From contig JAFFJZ010000012.1 of assembly GCA_018340375.1 (NCBI GenBank), forward strand, positions 434,001 through 498,000: a stretch of DNA of 64,000 bases, read 5' to 3'. Positions 35,662-46,773 of this stretch are shown here, piece after piece (position 1 is the stretch's first letter; each line of letters begins with the position of its first letter). The DNA is from Gonatopus flavifemur. Taxonomy: Eukaryota > Arthropoda > Insecta > Hymenoptera > Dryinidae. The translations under genes and the position numbers were made by a program. The notes beneath the pieces were generated by a model. It searched no databases and was not told the origin of the DNA. It saw only the letters and a program-made list of their open reading frames with translations.

Positions 35662-36495
35662 CACAAAGAAAAATCTAAAAGGTTTCGTCTTGTGATATGA
35701 CAAAACGGTTCGCGTTTTTGTAAAATACTAAAAAACGGTAAATCGTAAAATTCCCTCTGCAATTATAAAAGACATCGTATATTGTTGGAACATTTGTTAT
35801 TTACTGAAAAATTTTCATGAAGGAAATTCCGTTCCCATAAAGAATACTTCAATTCAAGCGAGTCCTAATTCAGCATTTTCTTAATATATATGAGAGAAAA
35901 AAAAAGTGCAAATGAAATCTGCGGGAAAAATATTTGCTCAAATGTGCGATGACGGGAGGCTCTAATTATCATTCGATCGAATGTACAAAAATGATTTGAA
36001 TTCAATTTGCTCTTCGTTCTATTCTGTATATTCTGTAACGGATCCCACAAGGGATTAAGATAAAAAAAATACATTGATAAAAACTCATCATGTTTATCGG
36101 ATCATTGTGAAAGAGTAAAATAACTTATGAATACTGAATAAGGAATACGCGACGTTCTTTTTGCATCTGAATTTTCGGTCATGATGATGATGAAATGGAT
36201 GGAACATGGCTTGGCCGTCCGTATTGTGGGTATAATTTTATTATTTCAAAAGAACCTATAGAACGTGGAAAGAACTGCATAGAGAAAAAGGTTTATTTAC
36301 AGTTAATAACAAATGTATATTCGGTTATGGCAAAATAAATATTCACTTCCCGAAAATCTGTCATGATTTTCACAAATATGATTTACCAATGATCATCAGC
36401 AAACGTTTATATTCACTAAATGTCATCTGTTCATAATGAAGGAACGGAATGTATGGGAATCAAATAAATATTTACTCCGCGATAATCAAATATAC

Positions 36496-37419
36496 AACAT
36501 TGTTATCATTACCAAGGTGTACACCGGATTATCTTATTAGAAAAGAAACAGGTAGAAGTAAATTGGAGACTAAGATTTTGAAAAAAAGTCTAATGTACCT
36601 GATTAAGTTACTTAATATGGAGAATAACCGATATATCCTAGGAGATGTCTAAAGGATTTGAGAGTTTGAGATATGACGACTACAAATTACCAAAAATTGA
36701 ATTAGTTTACATAATTGAAAAATAGATTGGTAAGTTTAGGTTATAATGGGATTTTGGAGGATTTGAATCATCAAACAATAAGAAATGAATTGGAGGGTAT
36801 TTTGCAAACGGAAGAGGAAATAGGCTTTATCAACGATAGAGGAAAAATATTGAAGTCTAGATACTGTCCAATTTATAAATATATAACAAATATCAGTGAA
36901 AAAAAACCAGAGGATTATTTGACTTACAATCCACCAATAAGGTTTATTAGAGTTGGGGCTCAGTGTAGGCTGAGTGGGAGATATGAATGGTATAAAGAAT
37001 CAAATCCAAATACCTATGCGGAGATAAACGCCAAAGAAATTTGTTTGATGTGCAATGAAAGTAGATTAGAATCATTGAAACATACTGTCATAGACTGTGA
37101 ACAGTATAATCAATGTAGTTTTAGTAAAATTAGAAAAATAGGATTTCCACAAACATTGTATATTACCAGTAAAGAATACTTAGAGGATTTGTACTACTTT
37201 ATAAATCCTATAATTAGATCAAGGGCATTTGGGTTATCAAACTGAAAAATAAATGAGGGTAGTCTATATGGGTAGAAAAAATGAATATATTGTTCAATTG
37301 AAGTAGCAAATAAGTGTAAAAGTAAATGTGTGAGTAGAGGAGATGTAAAGGAAAATTCAACCGAACCTCTTTGTAATAGGTTTTAACCTGTAACAAATAA
37401 TAAATAAATTAAAAAAAAA
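36496..37419 (+). mobile_element. 5'-truncated non-LTR retrotransposon insertion
   Basis: TCAAATATAC is duplicated at 36486-36495 and 37420-37429. The 3' end carries AATAATAAATAAATT followed by an A-run, as expected for a target-primed insertion. It lies in intron 1 of the broken M13 duplicate. Confidence 0.8.
36500..37245 (+). pseudogene. C-terminal part of LINE reverse transcriptase with CCHC motif
   Basis: The first frame reads LPRCTPDYLIRKETGRSKLE, the post-RT region of insect LINEs. After several stops near 36650-36720 a second frame runs 176 codons and carries AQCRLSGRYEW and the C-terminal zinc motif CLMCNESRLESLKHTVIDC (C-x2-C-x12-H-x4-C spacing by eye). It ends with a TGA at 37243. 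Only the C-terminal third of the ORF is present. Confidence 0.7.
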
Positions 37420-37429
37420 TCAAATATAC

Positions 37430-37826
37430 GTTTGTTTACCCATTAGAGCCCATAGCTGAGTTAAGCATGTTGATTTTCAGTGGAAAAAATATGCAAAAAA
37501 TAACTGATTATAAATAATTTGTTTAAACGATTGACCAAAATTGTTTTCACAGTGTGAAAAATGAAATATTCACGCATATAATGCATATATGGTCCATAAA
37601 TAAAACATTTTGAGGACTCAATTGATACATGGTACTTACGGCGACGTCGATCCACGTCTGGCCCAGCTCCCTCGTACGGCCTCCCTACGGATTTCAGATG
37701 TCAAACCGGCAGAAATTCCGATAAAATTAGAATACGCAATGCCCACATTCACCAGTAATTAACCACCGTACGTGTTGTTCAGGGACTGGTCTCTGCAGAT
37801 CGAAAGAAACAATTCATTATTCATTT

Positions 37827-37867
<41 letters not shown>

Positions 37868-38194
37868 TTCAATTGTTGATCTTTTTTTTCATAACAATTT
37901 TCAAACGGTATGAATACATATGATGTATGTTTTCGATGTAATTTTTCCCGTAAAATTCCAATTCGTTATCAGTTTTTGACTATATCATTTTTTAATGAAA
38001 ATCGTTTGGACAAATTATTTATAAAATTCATTTTTTGCATGTATTTTACATAAAAAATCAACATGCGCATGTGGACAAAATGTCCAAACATGTATACAAT
38101 TTTATACATTTTTCGACATTTTTACAACAAGGGTGCATATCGTTAGAACAGAATTCCACGCATTAGTTTTACAATATATCCATTGGTTCAGCTA
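37430..38194. other. No gene; (TA)n microsatellite at 37830-37864
   Basis: About 17 TA units are followed by AT-rich sequence. The rest is intron-1 material of the duplicate or filler; no motif seen. Confidence 0.6.
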
Positions 38195-38460
38195 CACGGG
38201 AAAAAAGGAATAGTGGCAGCAACTAGTTGAATAGTCGATTTTCGACCATTTACTCAAGTAGTTGCTGCAGCTACTTAGTAGTCAGAACAAGTGACTCGAT
38301 AGTTGCACTAACTAACGTAAATACCTGAGGTATTTTGAATTAGTTGAGACAGCTAACGTGTTACTTGTCCTGACTATTAAGTAGCTGCAGCAACTACTTG
38401 ATGAGATGGTCGAAAATCGACTATTTGAGTAGTTGCTGCAACTATTCTTTTTTTTCCGTG
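38195..38460. mobile_element. 266-bp palindromic TA element
   Basis: CACGGGAAAAAAGGAATAGT pairs with ACTATTCTTTTTTTTCCGTG, and GTCGATTTTCGACCAT with ATGGTCGAAAATCGAC. TA at 38193-38194 and 38461-38462. Confidence 0.75.
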
Positions 38461-38462
38461 TA

Positions 38463-38725
38463 CACTGTAAAAAATGGTTGTATTAATTTTACTACAAAAC
38501 TTTGGAAGCAATCAACACACACACACACTCACATATTTTTGTATTGAATCTCTTACATTTGTATGAAAAATTCAAAACATGATAGGTACTATCTTAAAAT
38601 GGTTTTCATCCCCAAAATTCGTGTGAATTCTAATGAAATCTATGGTGAATTTAATGTACAAAAATACGTGTCGATTGCTTCCAAATCTCGGGTATGTATT
38701 TCTCGAATGTTGTTTTTTTTAACAT
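38463..38725. mobile_element. TA element abutting the previous one
   Basis: It begins CACTGTAAAAAATGG directly at the TA of its neighbour and ends TTTTTTTTAACATTG followed by TA. A short (CA)n run is at 38514-38528. Confidence 0.5.
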
Positions 38726-39029
38726 TGTATGGTTATTGGTTGATGGTCAATAGCAATGGTTCGTAGCATCATGCTTATGGCGAGTCATCCACCGAGAGGG
38801 ACGCGACAAGTACGAAAGTCAAATATATTGCATGAACCTTTAGGATTCAATGACACAATCATCATTTTGAGGAATTCTGGCAAGTATATTGAAGTATAGG
38901 ATGAATTCAGAAAATAGTATCGGAAACAATTGGCAAACGTGAGATGAAAAAATGAGATATTTTTGCAGTCTTTCAAAGAGACCAATTCCGCAATCCAGAA
39001 GTGAACCCATGCGAAGATTCCTATGGATA

Positions 39030-40299
39030 CCAGGTGTGTAAGTATGAAACCGGAATTTTTGTACGTTTATTGTAATGATATGATACAAAGTAACTTATTC
39101 GAAGTATTGTCCGTCGCTATCTATACATTTTTTCCATCTTTCTGGCAATTTGTGGATTCCGCGCCAAAAGAACTGTTGCTCTTTTGAGGCAAACCAGTCA
39201 TCGAGCCATTTTCGTACATCTTCGTAAGAAGTAAAGCGCTGCTCAGCAAGTGCGTGTCCCATCGATGCCAACAAGTAGTAATCGGATGGGGCAAGGTCCG
39301 GTGAGTAAGGGGCGTGCTGAAGAATCTCCCAACGGAACGACTCTATCGTTTCCTGGGCCTGTTTGCTTTGTGTGCTGGTGCATTGTCATGCAGCAAAATC
39401 ACCTTGCGTTGTCTTTGTTGGTATTCTGGTCGTTTTTCGCGCAAAACTCGATCCAAATCGATCATTTGTTGTCAGTAGCGTTGAGTATTGACAGCTTCCC
39501 CAGGTTTCAGCAGCTCGTAGTAGATTACGCCCTTCTGATCCCACCAAACACACAGCATTGTCTTTCGTCCGTAGCGGTTTGGTCTTGCCGTCGATGTTGA
39601 TGGTTCACCCGGAGTAACCCATGACTTTTTGCGCTTAAGATTCTCGAAATATATCCACTTCTCATCGCCAGTCACAATTCGATGGAGAAATGACTTTCTT
39701 TGGAACCTGGCGAACAACATTTCGCATAATGTTTTGCGGTTTTCCTGCCGTCTTCCGTTGAGTTCATGTGGAACCCATTTCCTCACCTCTTGTATCTTTC
39801 CCATGGCTTCCAACAGAAGGGAGATGGCTTCTCGGGTCACCTTCAACTGATCGGCCAGTTGTTGTGTTTGAGCGTCGTTTTCGTCCAACATGGCTTGCAG
39901 GTCAGCGTCTTCAAACTTTTTCGGTGGTCTCCCACGTTCTTCGTTCCTGACGTCAAAATCGCCACTTTTGAACCGTTTGAACCACCCGAAACACTGTGTT
40001 TTACCGAGAGCATGCTCACCAAACGCCTCCACAAGCATTCGGTGCGATTCGGCTGCGGTTTTCTTCAGATGAAAACAGAAAAGTAGTGCTGTCCGCAAAT
40101 CGTAATTTGTTGGCACAAAACTCGACATGTTTATCTCTAATAAACTAATGCTACTGAATGAAACTCGTGTTATTGTAAGTTGGAAATCTTTGTCGGATAT
40201 CAATACAATAACAAGACACCGCTGACGTGATGTGTCGGTAACTGCATCGACATCTAGCGCCACCTATGGGCAAATTCCGGTTTCATACTACACACCTGG
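39030..40299 (-). mobile_element. Mariner copy 1, 1270 bp, inside an exon
   Basis: Ends CCAGGTGTGTAAGTATGAAA and TTTCATACTACACACCTGG are inverted repeats. TA at 39028-39029 is duplicated at 40300-40301. The flanks, rejoined at the TA, match exon 3 of the M13-like gene. Confidence 0.9.
39114..40128 (-). pseudogene. Mariner transposase, copy 1
   Basis: The minus frame from Met at 40128 reads MSSFVPTNYDLRTALLFCFH, GKTQCFGWFKRFKSGDFDV, the GRPPKKFED linker, VTGDEKWIYFENLKRKKSWV and CVWWDQKGVIYYELLKPGE. A TGA follows VNTQRY where the sister copy has CGA. Beyond it HDNAPAHK is followed by the one-base frameshift shared with the copy at 54508; PYSPDLAPSDYYL is readable in the new frame. Two of three catalytic aspartate motifs precede the frameshift. 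Confidence 0.9.
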
Positions 40300-40596
40300 T
40301 ACGTTTGCGGCCGAGCAGCGTCAAATTTCGATTACCCTCCAACCTTCATGGAAAAAACCAGGATGGAGAACATTGATAGAAGAGGAAGAATTGAAAAATG
40401 AATGTGGATAAAAATGAGATATAAACATTGTAATTTGTCGATTCTTGTTCTTGGTGTCTTTTTTTTGGATTTGATAGAGGAACCGATCAGTGCCCGTGAC
40501 GAACCGCTTATAGCGAAGGTAAAAACGCAATATCGCATATGCATGAATGAAAGTGGAAGAAGAAATGAAAGGTGGATTATGATTTCCATCTGGTAG

Positions 40597-41699
40597 GATT
40601 TTTTTTTCAATCAAATACGAGGGAATCTTACATAAGTTACAATCCCATGTGTGTGTGGACCAATGGCCTAATGTTGGACCAAGCCTGGCACAAGACCTGC
40701 CGAAACTTGTCTTGAATAATTTATCAAACTTGGCCCAGGCTTGGGAATAAGATCCGGACAAGCTTGGGCCAATGCAAACTCGTTGCAGTAGCAAAAACTA
40801 TGATTTGACGTCTGATTTGTGACAACTAACAATTCAAGTTCCTCAGCAAACAGAATCTGATTGCGCATGCGCTGACTACCATTTCATAATTTTCAATGGT
40901 TTCACCGGCATTTCCACCCATGTCCATTTTTCAACGACACCCCTGCAATCGCGTGCAACAGCGATACAGAATTTTGGATTTTATTTTTGGGAGAATAGAT
41001 TACTCCATAGTAAAAGTTATCAGTTTCATTGGTTCAAAGGTTTTTGGAACGTTTCGTCTGAAGAATATTCGTACACAATCTTTTTTCATGCAGTGGAATT
41101 ATGCTAAAATATGGAGGAAGTGGAAATGCAAAGGATTTTCTCAGAATCTCTCCTGACTAAATATCCTCAGCAAAAATCATTCTAGTTATTCTCCAGACCT
41201 TGCAACACCTTACGATGCCCTTGTGAGGGACTTTCAAGGCCTAGCAAGGCCTTGTAATAACCTAGAAAATCACGGGTATCATTTCTAGCAAGGTTGTTTA
41301 GTGATCCCTGGTATATATTTGATTTTCAATAACCAACAATATTTCAGTACAATCATATTTTATCGACTAAATAATTTAGTTGAAATGACATTTTGATTTA
41401 CTTGGAATATTTGGTTAGCACAACGTGAAAATATTTATTTGTGAGAAGTGAAAGTTTTACTCATTCCAACTAAATTCAATTAACTAAACAAAATGTGTTG
41501 ATTTGAATAAAAGTCTAGCTGTCTGATATATGAATAAATTATTTCGCTGCTGTGGCTAGCATTTAGTTACAGCAACTATGTGATTTTCCTCAGTGTGGTA
41601 GAAAATGAGTAAGTATGGTTTTCTCGTTGGCCCCAGACGGATATTTGAAGCCAAGCAATGGTCTATAATTCCGCAATTTCAATTCAAGAAAGATTGTTA
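40597..41699. other. No gene; CCAAGCCTGG and CTAGCAAGGCC repeat fragments
   Basis: 40660-40800 resembles the CCAAGGCTTGG repeats at 22.7-25.6 kb. 41170-41310 (CAAGGCCTAGCAAGGCCTTG) resembles the sequence just before the element at 53228. No protein motif. Confidence 0.45.
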
Positions 41700-41946
41700 C
41701 ACGAAGAAAACAAATTTCCTGACCTAGGGAATCAAATTTTTACATGCAGAATAGCAAACCTTTTTGATAACCTAAGTAAAAATTTGCTGTAATAGGTGAC
41801 TGGATTCCTGATTAGCAAAAGTTTCAATATCACATGTAGAATAGCAAACATTTTTTGTTGCCACAGCTAAATAATTTGCTGCTCCAGCGAGAAGGACTCG
41901 GCAAAAGTAGATTTCGTTGTCACAGTGAATTTCCTTTTTCTCCGTG
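41700..41946. mobile_element. TTTGCTG-family element, CACGAAGAAAA...TTTCTCCGTG
   Basis: Imperfect terminal inverted repeats and internal AATTTGCTG / CAGCTAAATAATTTGCTG units link it to 25795-26101. Confidence 0.5.
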
Positions 41947-42796
41947 CAGGTTTGACGAGATGAAATCATTTTCTACCAGGGGAATCAAACGCCAAATCCT
42001 TCTTCTCCGTGTACTAAAATTGAAGATGGACGATCTCGATTCTGCGACTTTTCGTAGAGATTTCTAATTCGATTCGTAAGTTAGAAATTTTTTCAACCGT
42101 CGGGAAGAAGAATGAAGAAACAATAGATGATTTTGATCCTCGTGGGGAGGAAGGAAATAAAAATAAAGAATAAAAAGAATATCATATTCAATTTAATTTG
42201 CACGCAATTGATGATATTATCAAGACTTTGCAATTCATTTCTGGTTAATTTTTATTCCTGAAAAGGGAAGCGTTAGTAGTTCAATTTTTACATTTACAAT
42301 TCTCAAATTCCCAAAAATCTGAAATATTTTTATTTCTCAAGAGGAAAAATTTTATTTCCATACAAAATACTTTCACCCGAATTCGGATTGAGCTTCCCTA
42401 AAACACGCATGAGAACAAAGAAGTACACGGAAAGTATAATCCATTGATTTTTCATGTAAAATACAATTCTCTTTACTGTGCTTCATATCAACACCGGACC
42501 GAGTTTGGATTTTCATGAAAATTTACATTTTTACACAGTAAAATAGTTTCTTCAAGAGAACGAGAGATTATAATCTCGGGAAAGAAAGAGAAACCATATT
42601 TACGTTCCCTGATTCACACAGTAAAAATTCCTGCTATTCAAATTCAGGAATTCATGGATTGTTAGGAAAATTTATTATTTAATAAATATTGTACTGGAAA
42701 TCATCATCTGGAAATTACTTTGGGCTTCTATAGAATTAGATGAAAATGCCGTCATTTCTCTTGTCAATTCCAATCTTGTCTGTGGATACTGATGTA
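41947..42796. other. No gene recognised
   Basis: AT-rich sequence up to the left end of the pogo-like transposon. Confidence 0.35.
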
Positions 42797-43654
42797 GGGG
42801 AGACCGGAGATAGTTGGCTATAGGGGTAAGTAGACTAACGGTCAAAATCTCGTCGGTAGTGCTATGCTGCATCGTGTAACCAAGGCTGAGTATCGTACTT
42901 GGCATCCCGCTCATTTGTCCTAAACGCGCAGTCGCGATCACACGTCGTTCTTAAGTGAGGACAGATTTTTAATTTATCAGACACGTAAGTAAAATTTCAC
43001 TCTCTCACATGTTTTGTTGCCATGTGCACATATTCATTATTAATGACTCCTCTATGTATCTAGATATTAGTTTTATAGTTTTTCTTCATATAATGTAGCA
43101 TTACTTTCAAGTTGGTCTCGTAGGTTAGGTTTCACACGTGATCGCATCCAGAAATGGCTTTCGGGGCTAGTTGACTAATTTTTTCCGGGGTTGATTGACT
43201 AATCTTATGGGCTGAATGACTTGTCAGTCAACTGACCCCGAACTGCATTATGGATTGCAAATACGTATGGGATACATATTTTTCTTTTGAATATTCTTAT
43301 ATGACAGAAACGTAACAGTACCTAACAACTACGTATGAAACATATACTTTATACATGAAGATATCTGCCTTGAATACATGATTTCAAGAATCTTTCAAGT
43401 GCATAATTTTGGTATGTTCATTAGTCATATAATAGATACTTGTGATAAAATATGTTTAAATCATTGATTAATCTTTGCATTTAATACATGATATTCGAAA
43501 TGAGAATTACTGTAGTGTGAATGAAATATTGACACAAATAAAAACGTATTTGCATTGCGGTGTCGCTTAGGACAGTAGTCTAGATTGAATTGACATGGAA
43601 AATTCATGTAGCCTGATCTATCAGACTGTATTCCAATGTTATTGTTACAGGATA

Positions 43655-45337
43655 ATGAGAACGTACGGAAGGAAGACTGAACGTGCTGGCACACCCAAAA
43701 ACATCTTAGAGAGAGCTTGTCAAGAAGTAATTTTTGATGAGAAAAGTATCCATTCAATTGCAAAAAAATATGATATCCCTTATAAAACACTACATCGGTA
43801 TGTGAAGGGAATGAAGGAAAAATTAGAAGAGAATCCAACTTCTACAAGAGCTGAATTATCTCTGAGCAGTGCGGGATATGTGAAAAGTAGGCGAATTTTC
43901 ACTGATGAGGAAGAAGTGACATTAGCCGATTATTTAAAGGAGGCAGCTGATATTTATTATGGATTGACGCCGTCCGAAACTCGAAAATTCGCATATGAGT
44001 TTGCAAAAAAAAATCATAAAACTATACCTGATTCCTGGGAAAGAACATTGATTGCTGGAGAAGATTGGTTAGGCAATTTTCTCAAACGACATCCTTCATT
44101 ATCAATTCGATCACCCCAAGCTACCAGTTTATCCAGAGCTACGTCATTTGATAAAAACAATATAAATTCGTTCTTCACTAATTTGAAATTAGTTTACCGA
44201 CGCTTGAATCTAAATCCTGGCGATAGTTGGAACGTAGACGAAACGGGATTGACAACTGTACATGTTCCTAATAGAGTTGTGGCTCGTCGAGGTATTGAAA
44301 ACTTGGGAAAGATGACTTCTGGTGAACGTGGGACATTGGTAACGGTCGCCGAAGACGTCTCCGCTCTTGGCAATATGGTCCCTCCGTCTTTTGTTTTTCC
44401 ACGGGTACATTACAAGGATTACTTCATTAGAAACGGACCATCAGGATCAGATGGTGATGCTAACCCCTCAGGATGGATGAAAGAAGTGAATTTCATAAGA
44501 TACGCTAAACATTTTGTGAAACACGTGAAACCCAGTCAGGAGAAACCTATTCTTTTACTCCTGGATAACCACGACTCGCATTTATCGATTGAAGTGCTTG
44601 ATTATTTTAAAGCTAATGGAGTCACAGTCTTGTTATTCCCTCCTCATTGCAGTCACAAGCTGCAACCTCTTGATAGAAGCGTTTATGGGGCTTTGAAAAA
44701 ATATTTTAACAAAGCAAGCGATAACTGGCTAGCTATCCACCCTGGTAAAACAATAACAATTTATAAAATACCAGAATTGCTCAAAACATCACTGCCTTTG
44801 GCAGCTACCATTGATAATATACAATCTGGATTCAGAGTTGCCGGGATTTCACCACTTAATGAAAATATATTTCCTGACTCTGAGTTCAGTGGATCCTATG
44901 TAACTGATAGGCAAACACCACAATTAGATGATATATCTCCTGCAACTGCTAATAACGATGTTATTCTATCTAATTCTCATACAGCCTCTGAGAATATGAT
45001 TGAAGTACCAATATTAGCCTTGCGAAATGACGCTTCTTTGTCAACTATTGACCAGAATGCTGTCCCATTACCTTCACAATCAAAATCATCTGGGGCCTCG
45101 TGCGAGGCACCGCCTATTTTTGGCGGAGTACAAATTTCTATGCAAGAAGGTGAGAATCAATTATCTGATTTGGATATGCCAACTACTTCGTTTATGACTC
45201 CTAAAATGATGAGACCTTTTCCTGAAGCTGGACCACGATTAGAGAATAGAAAAAATATACGGAAACGAAAAAGTGCTATTTACACAGATTCTCCTGAAAA
45301 AAAATCTTATGGAACTCAAAATGAAAACAACGCGTAA
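43655..45337 (+). CDS. Pogo/Tigger-like transposase (DDE_1 superfamily)
   Basis: From Met at 43655 (MRTYGRKTERAGTPKNILER), just after a splice-acceptor-like TGTTACAG, about 560 codons are open. Domain order: psq-type helix-turn-helix (SIHSIAKKYDIPYKTLHRYV), CENP-B-type DNA-binding region (RRIFTDEEEVTLADYLKEA; GEDWLGNFLKRHPSLSIR), then the DDE nuclease with NVDETGLTT, LLLLDNHDSHLS and LQPLDRSVYGALKKYF. All three acidic motifs are intact. The frame ends early at NENNA: an A-run at 45294-45305 seems one base out, because the Lys-rich tail (KEVSKKKKAEN) and a PHD-like motif continue in other frames. An upstream in-frame Met at 43595 is possible but less likely. The core may still be functional. 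Confidence 0.88.
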   Translation: MRTYGRKTERAGTPKNILERACQEVIFDEKSIHSIAKKYDIPYKTLHRYVKGMKEKLEENPTSTRAELSLSSAGYVKSRRIFTDEEEVTLADYLKEAADIYYGLTPSETRKFAYEFAKKNHKTIPDSWERTLIAGEDWLGNFLKRHPSLSIRSPQATSLSRATSFDKNNINSFFTNLKLVYRRLNLNPGDSWNVDETGLTTVHVPNRVVARRGIENLGKMTSGERGTLVTVAEDVSALGNMVPPSFVFPRVHYKDYFIRNGPSGSDGDANPSGWMKEVNFIRYAKHFVKHVKPSQEKPILLLLDNHDSHLSIEVLDYFKANGVTVLLFPPHCSHKLQPLDRSVYGALKKYFNKASDNWLAIHPGKTITIYKIPELLKTSLPLAATIDNIQSGFRVAGISPLNENIFPDSEFSGSYVTDRQTPQLDDISPATANNDVILSNSHTASENMIEVPILALRNDASLSTIDQNAVPLPSQSKSSGASCEAPPIFGGVQISMQEGENQLSDLDMPTTSFMTPKMMRPFPEAGPRLENRKNIRKRKSAIYTDSPEKKSYGTQNENNA

Positions 45338-45503
45338 GGAAGTTTCCAAGAAGAAAAAAGCTGAAAATGCGAGACCAAGAATAATACAACAAAACCCAAA
45401 TTGGCGGGCAAAGGGAGAAGAAAGGGAAAGACTACTGATAAGGCAAAAAAGAGGAGAAATAATTACGAAGATGATTATTCAGAGGACAGTGATGAGTATA
45501 ATG

Positions 45504-45656
45504 TTTAGAGTGCTCTGAATCATATTCCATCAGTGTTCCTGGTGAAGAATGGATTCAGTGCATTAGTTGTAAGTTATGGGTTCTTGCTAAATGTGCAACA
45601 GGCAATGTGATGTTTTATGAATGCAGACATTGTACTTCTGATTTCGAAGACTTATG
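45504..45656 (+). pseudogene. Out-of-frame PHD-like zinc finger tail of the transposase
   Basis: The frame gives ECSESYSISVPGEEWIQCIS, CKLWVLAKCATG and YECRHCTSDFEDL followed by TGA, with paired cysteines as in the PHD tails found on many insect pogo/Tigger transposases. It is separated from the main ORF by two frame changes (about 45300 and 45500) and lacks the first cysteine of the usual set. Confidence 0.65.
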
Positions 45657-46713
45657 ATGTGATAAAGTGATTATTTCAGGTGACCATTGAAAAAGAGATA
45701 TTTATTTTGTAGAACATGAAGAATAATGAATCTGATCGTTAATTTAATCACTAAAACATACCTAATGTTGAAATCACTTGCTTCAAAATACCCAATAGGG
45801 AAAACTGGAGTATTTATTTGTGTGATAAAAAATTGAATTTCATATTTATTTTCATTTTTTTATTTAAAGATATTTATGAAACGTAATGAGACTGATAATA
45901 CGATGAATATTATTGAATATAGGATTATCAAGATCAAGATCCTATATCCTATATCACGATTAAAAATATTCAATCAAAAAAGTAGGGATTTTTATTTTTG
46001 TCACGAAAACTATATTTTTGTTTTGTAAAGACTGATATGATATTACTATAATGTTTTATGAAAGAATTATGGCGAAGGTTACGTGTAATTGTAATAAAAA
46101 TCCAAAAGTTCTGAAATCGACGAAGATCATATTGTTTAATTTTTCCAAATATAAGGCTCAATAGCAATTGATATGTTGTCTGTATTGTAATTACCTGATG
46201 ATTACACTGAATTATTATATTAGTCAACTTACCCCAAGTATATGGCCAACTAACCCCGTACATGGGGTAGGTTGACTAAGCGTGAACATTTCAGAAAATT
46301 GAATAAAAAAACACTAACATGGGTCATTCCAATAGTATTGTTGATTATTTCCAATAGCTAGGTAGTCTGTTCATCGAATCCAACGGTTTCCCAAAGAACA
46401 GCTATTGAAACGCCAAAGATATGAATGTTCGTGTGAAAACTTAGTCAACTATCCCCGGTCTCCCCTACCACAATGATTTTAACTGTATTTTTCTCTCCGT
46501 GTACAAAATCGAATCTTTTGAGATACTATTTGCTCAAATGCGCGATAATGGCAGACGTTCATTGTCATTCAAATAATATAACAAAAATCATTTGAATTGA
46601 CTTTGCTCTTCATTCCCTATCTTTTGTGACGGTTTCCAAGGAAACAAGATAAAAAATTTGATTGATCAAAACTTGTCCACTCATTCGAATTATTGTAAAC
46701 AAGTAGAATGAGT

Positions 46714-46720
46714 TATAAAT
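46714..46720 (+). promoter_or_regulatory. TATA box of the M13-like gene
   Basis: TATAAAT lies 54 bp before the start codon at 46774, placing transcription start near 46745 and giving a short leader. The broken upstream duplicate has TATGAAT at the same place. The right end of the pogo-like transposon is only about 250 bp upstream. Confidence 0.6.
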
Positions 46721-46773
46721 ACTGAAAAAGAATACCTAAGGCTCTTTTTGATTCTGACTTCTCGTTTATGATC

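Larger units (their letters stand above)
35925..40590 (+). pseudogene. Broken partial duplicate of the M13 neprilysin-like gene (promoter, exons 1-4)
   Basis: Segments 35925-36270 and 38760-40590 match 46535-46840 and 47507-48040. Exon 1 is 36190-36225, exon 2 38767-38879, exon 3 38969-39029 plus 40302-40396, exon 4 about 40469-40550. Exon 3 keeps the M13 start motif (EVNPCEDSYGY...VCGRAAS). Lesions compared with the downstream gene: TATAAAT is TATGAAT, exon 1 has a 4-base length change that shifts the frame, the exon 2 donor is GC instead of GT, exon 3 contains a whole mariner and a further 4-base length change, its donor GTAAAT is ATGAAT, and the exon 4 acceptor AG is GG. A LINE and two TA elements sit in intron 1. 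No later exons were found. Confidence 0.85.
42797..46465 (+). mobile_element. Nearly complete pogo/Tigger-like transposon, 3.67 kb
   Basis: GGGGAGACCGGAGATAGTTG at the left and AACTATCCCCGGTCTCCCC at the right are inverted repeats flanked by TA (42795-42796, 46466-46467). GTTGACTAA-type motifs cluster inside both ends (43170-43240; 46230-46290; 46440), plausible transposase-binding repeats. Confidence 0.85.

Noticed and set aside
39250..39600. Plus-strand frame of 116 codons overlapping the mariner, repeated at 54738-55088
   Set aside because: Antisense shadow of the conserved mariner transposase; repeated only because the transposon is repeated.
45273..45518. Separate small basic protein downstream of the pogo transposase
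   Set aside because: It is the frame-shifted Lys-rich tail of the same transposase, not an independent gene.
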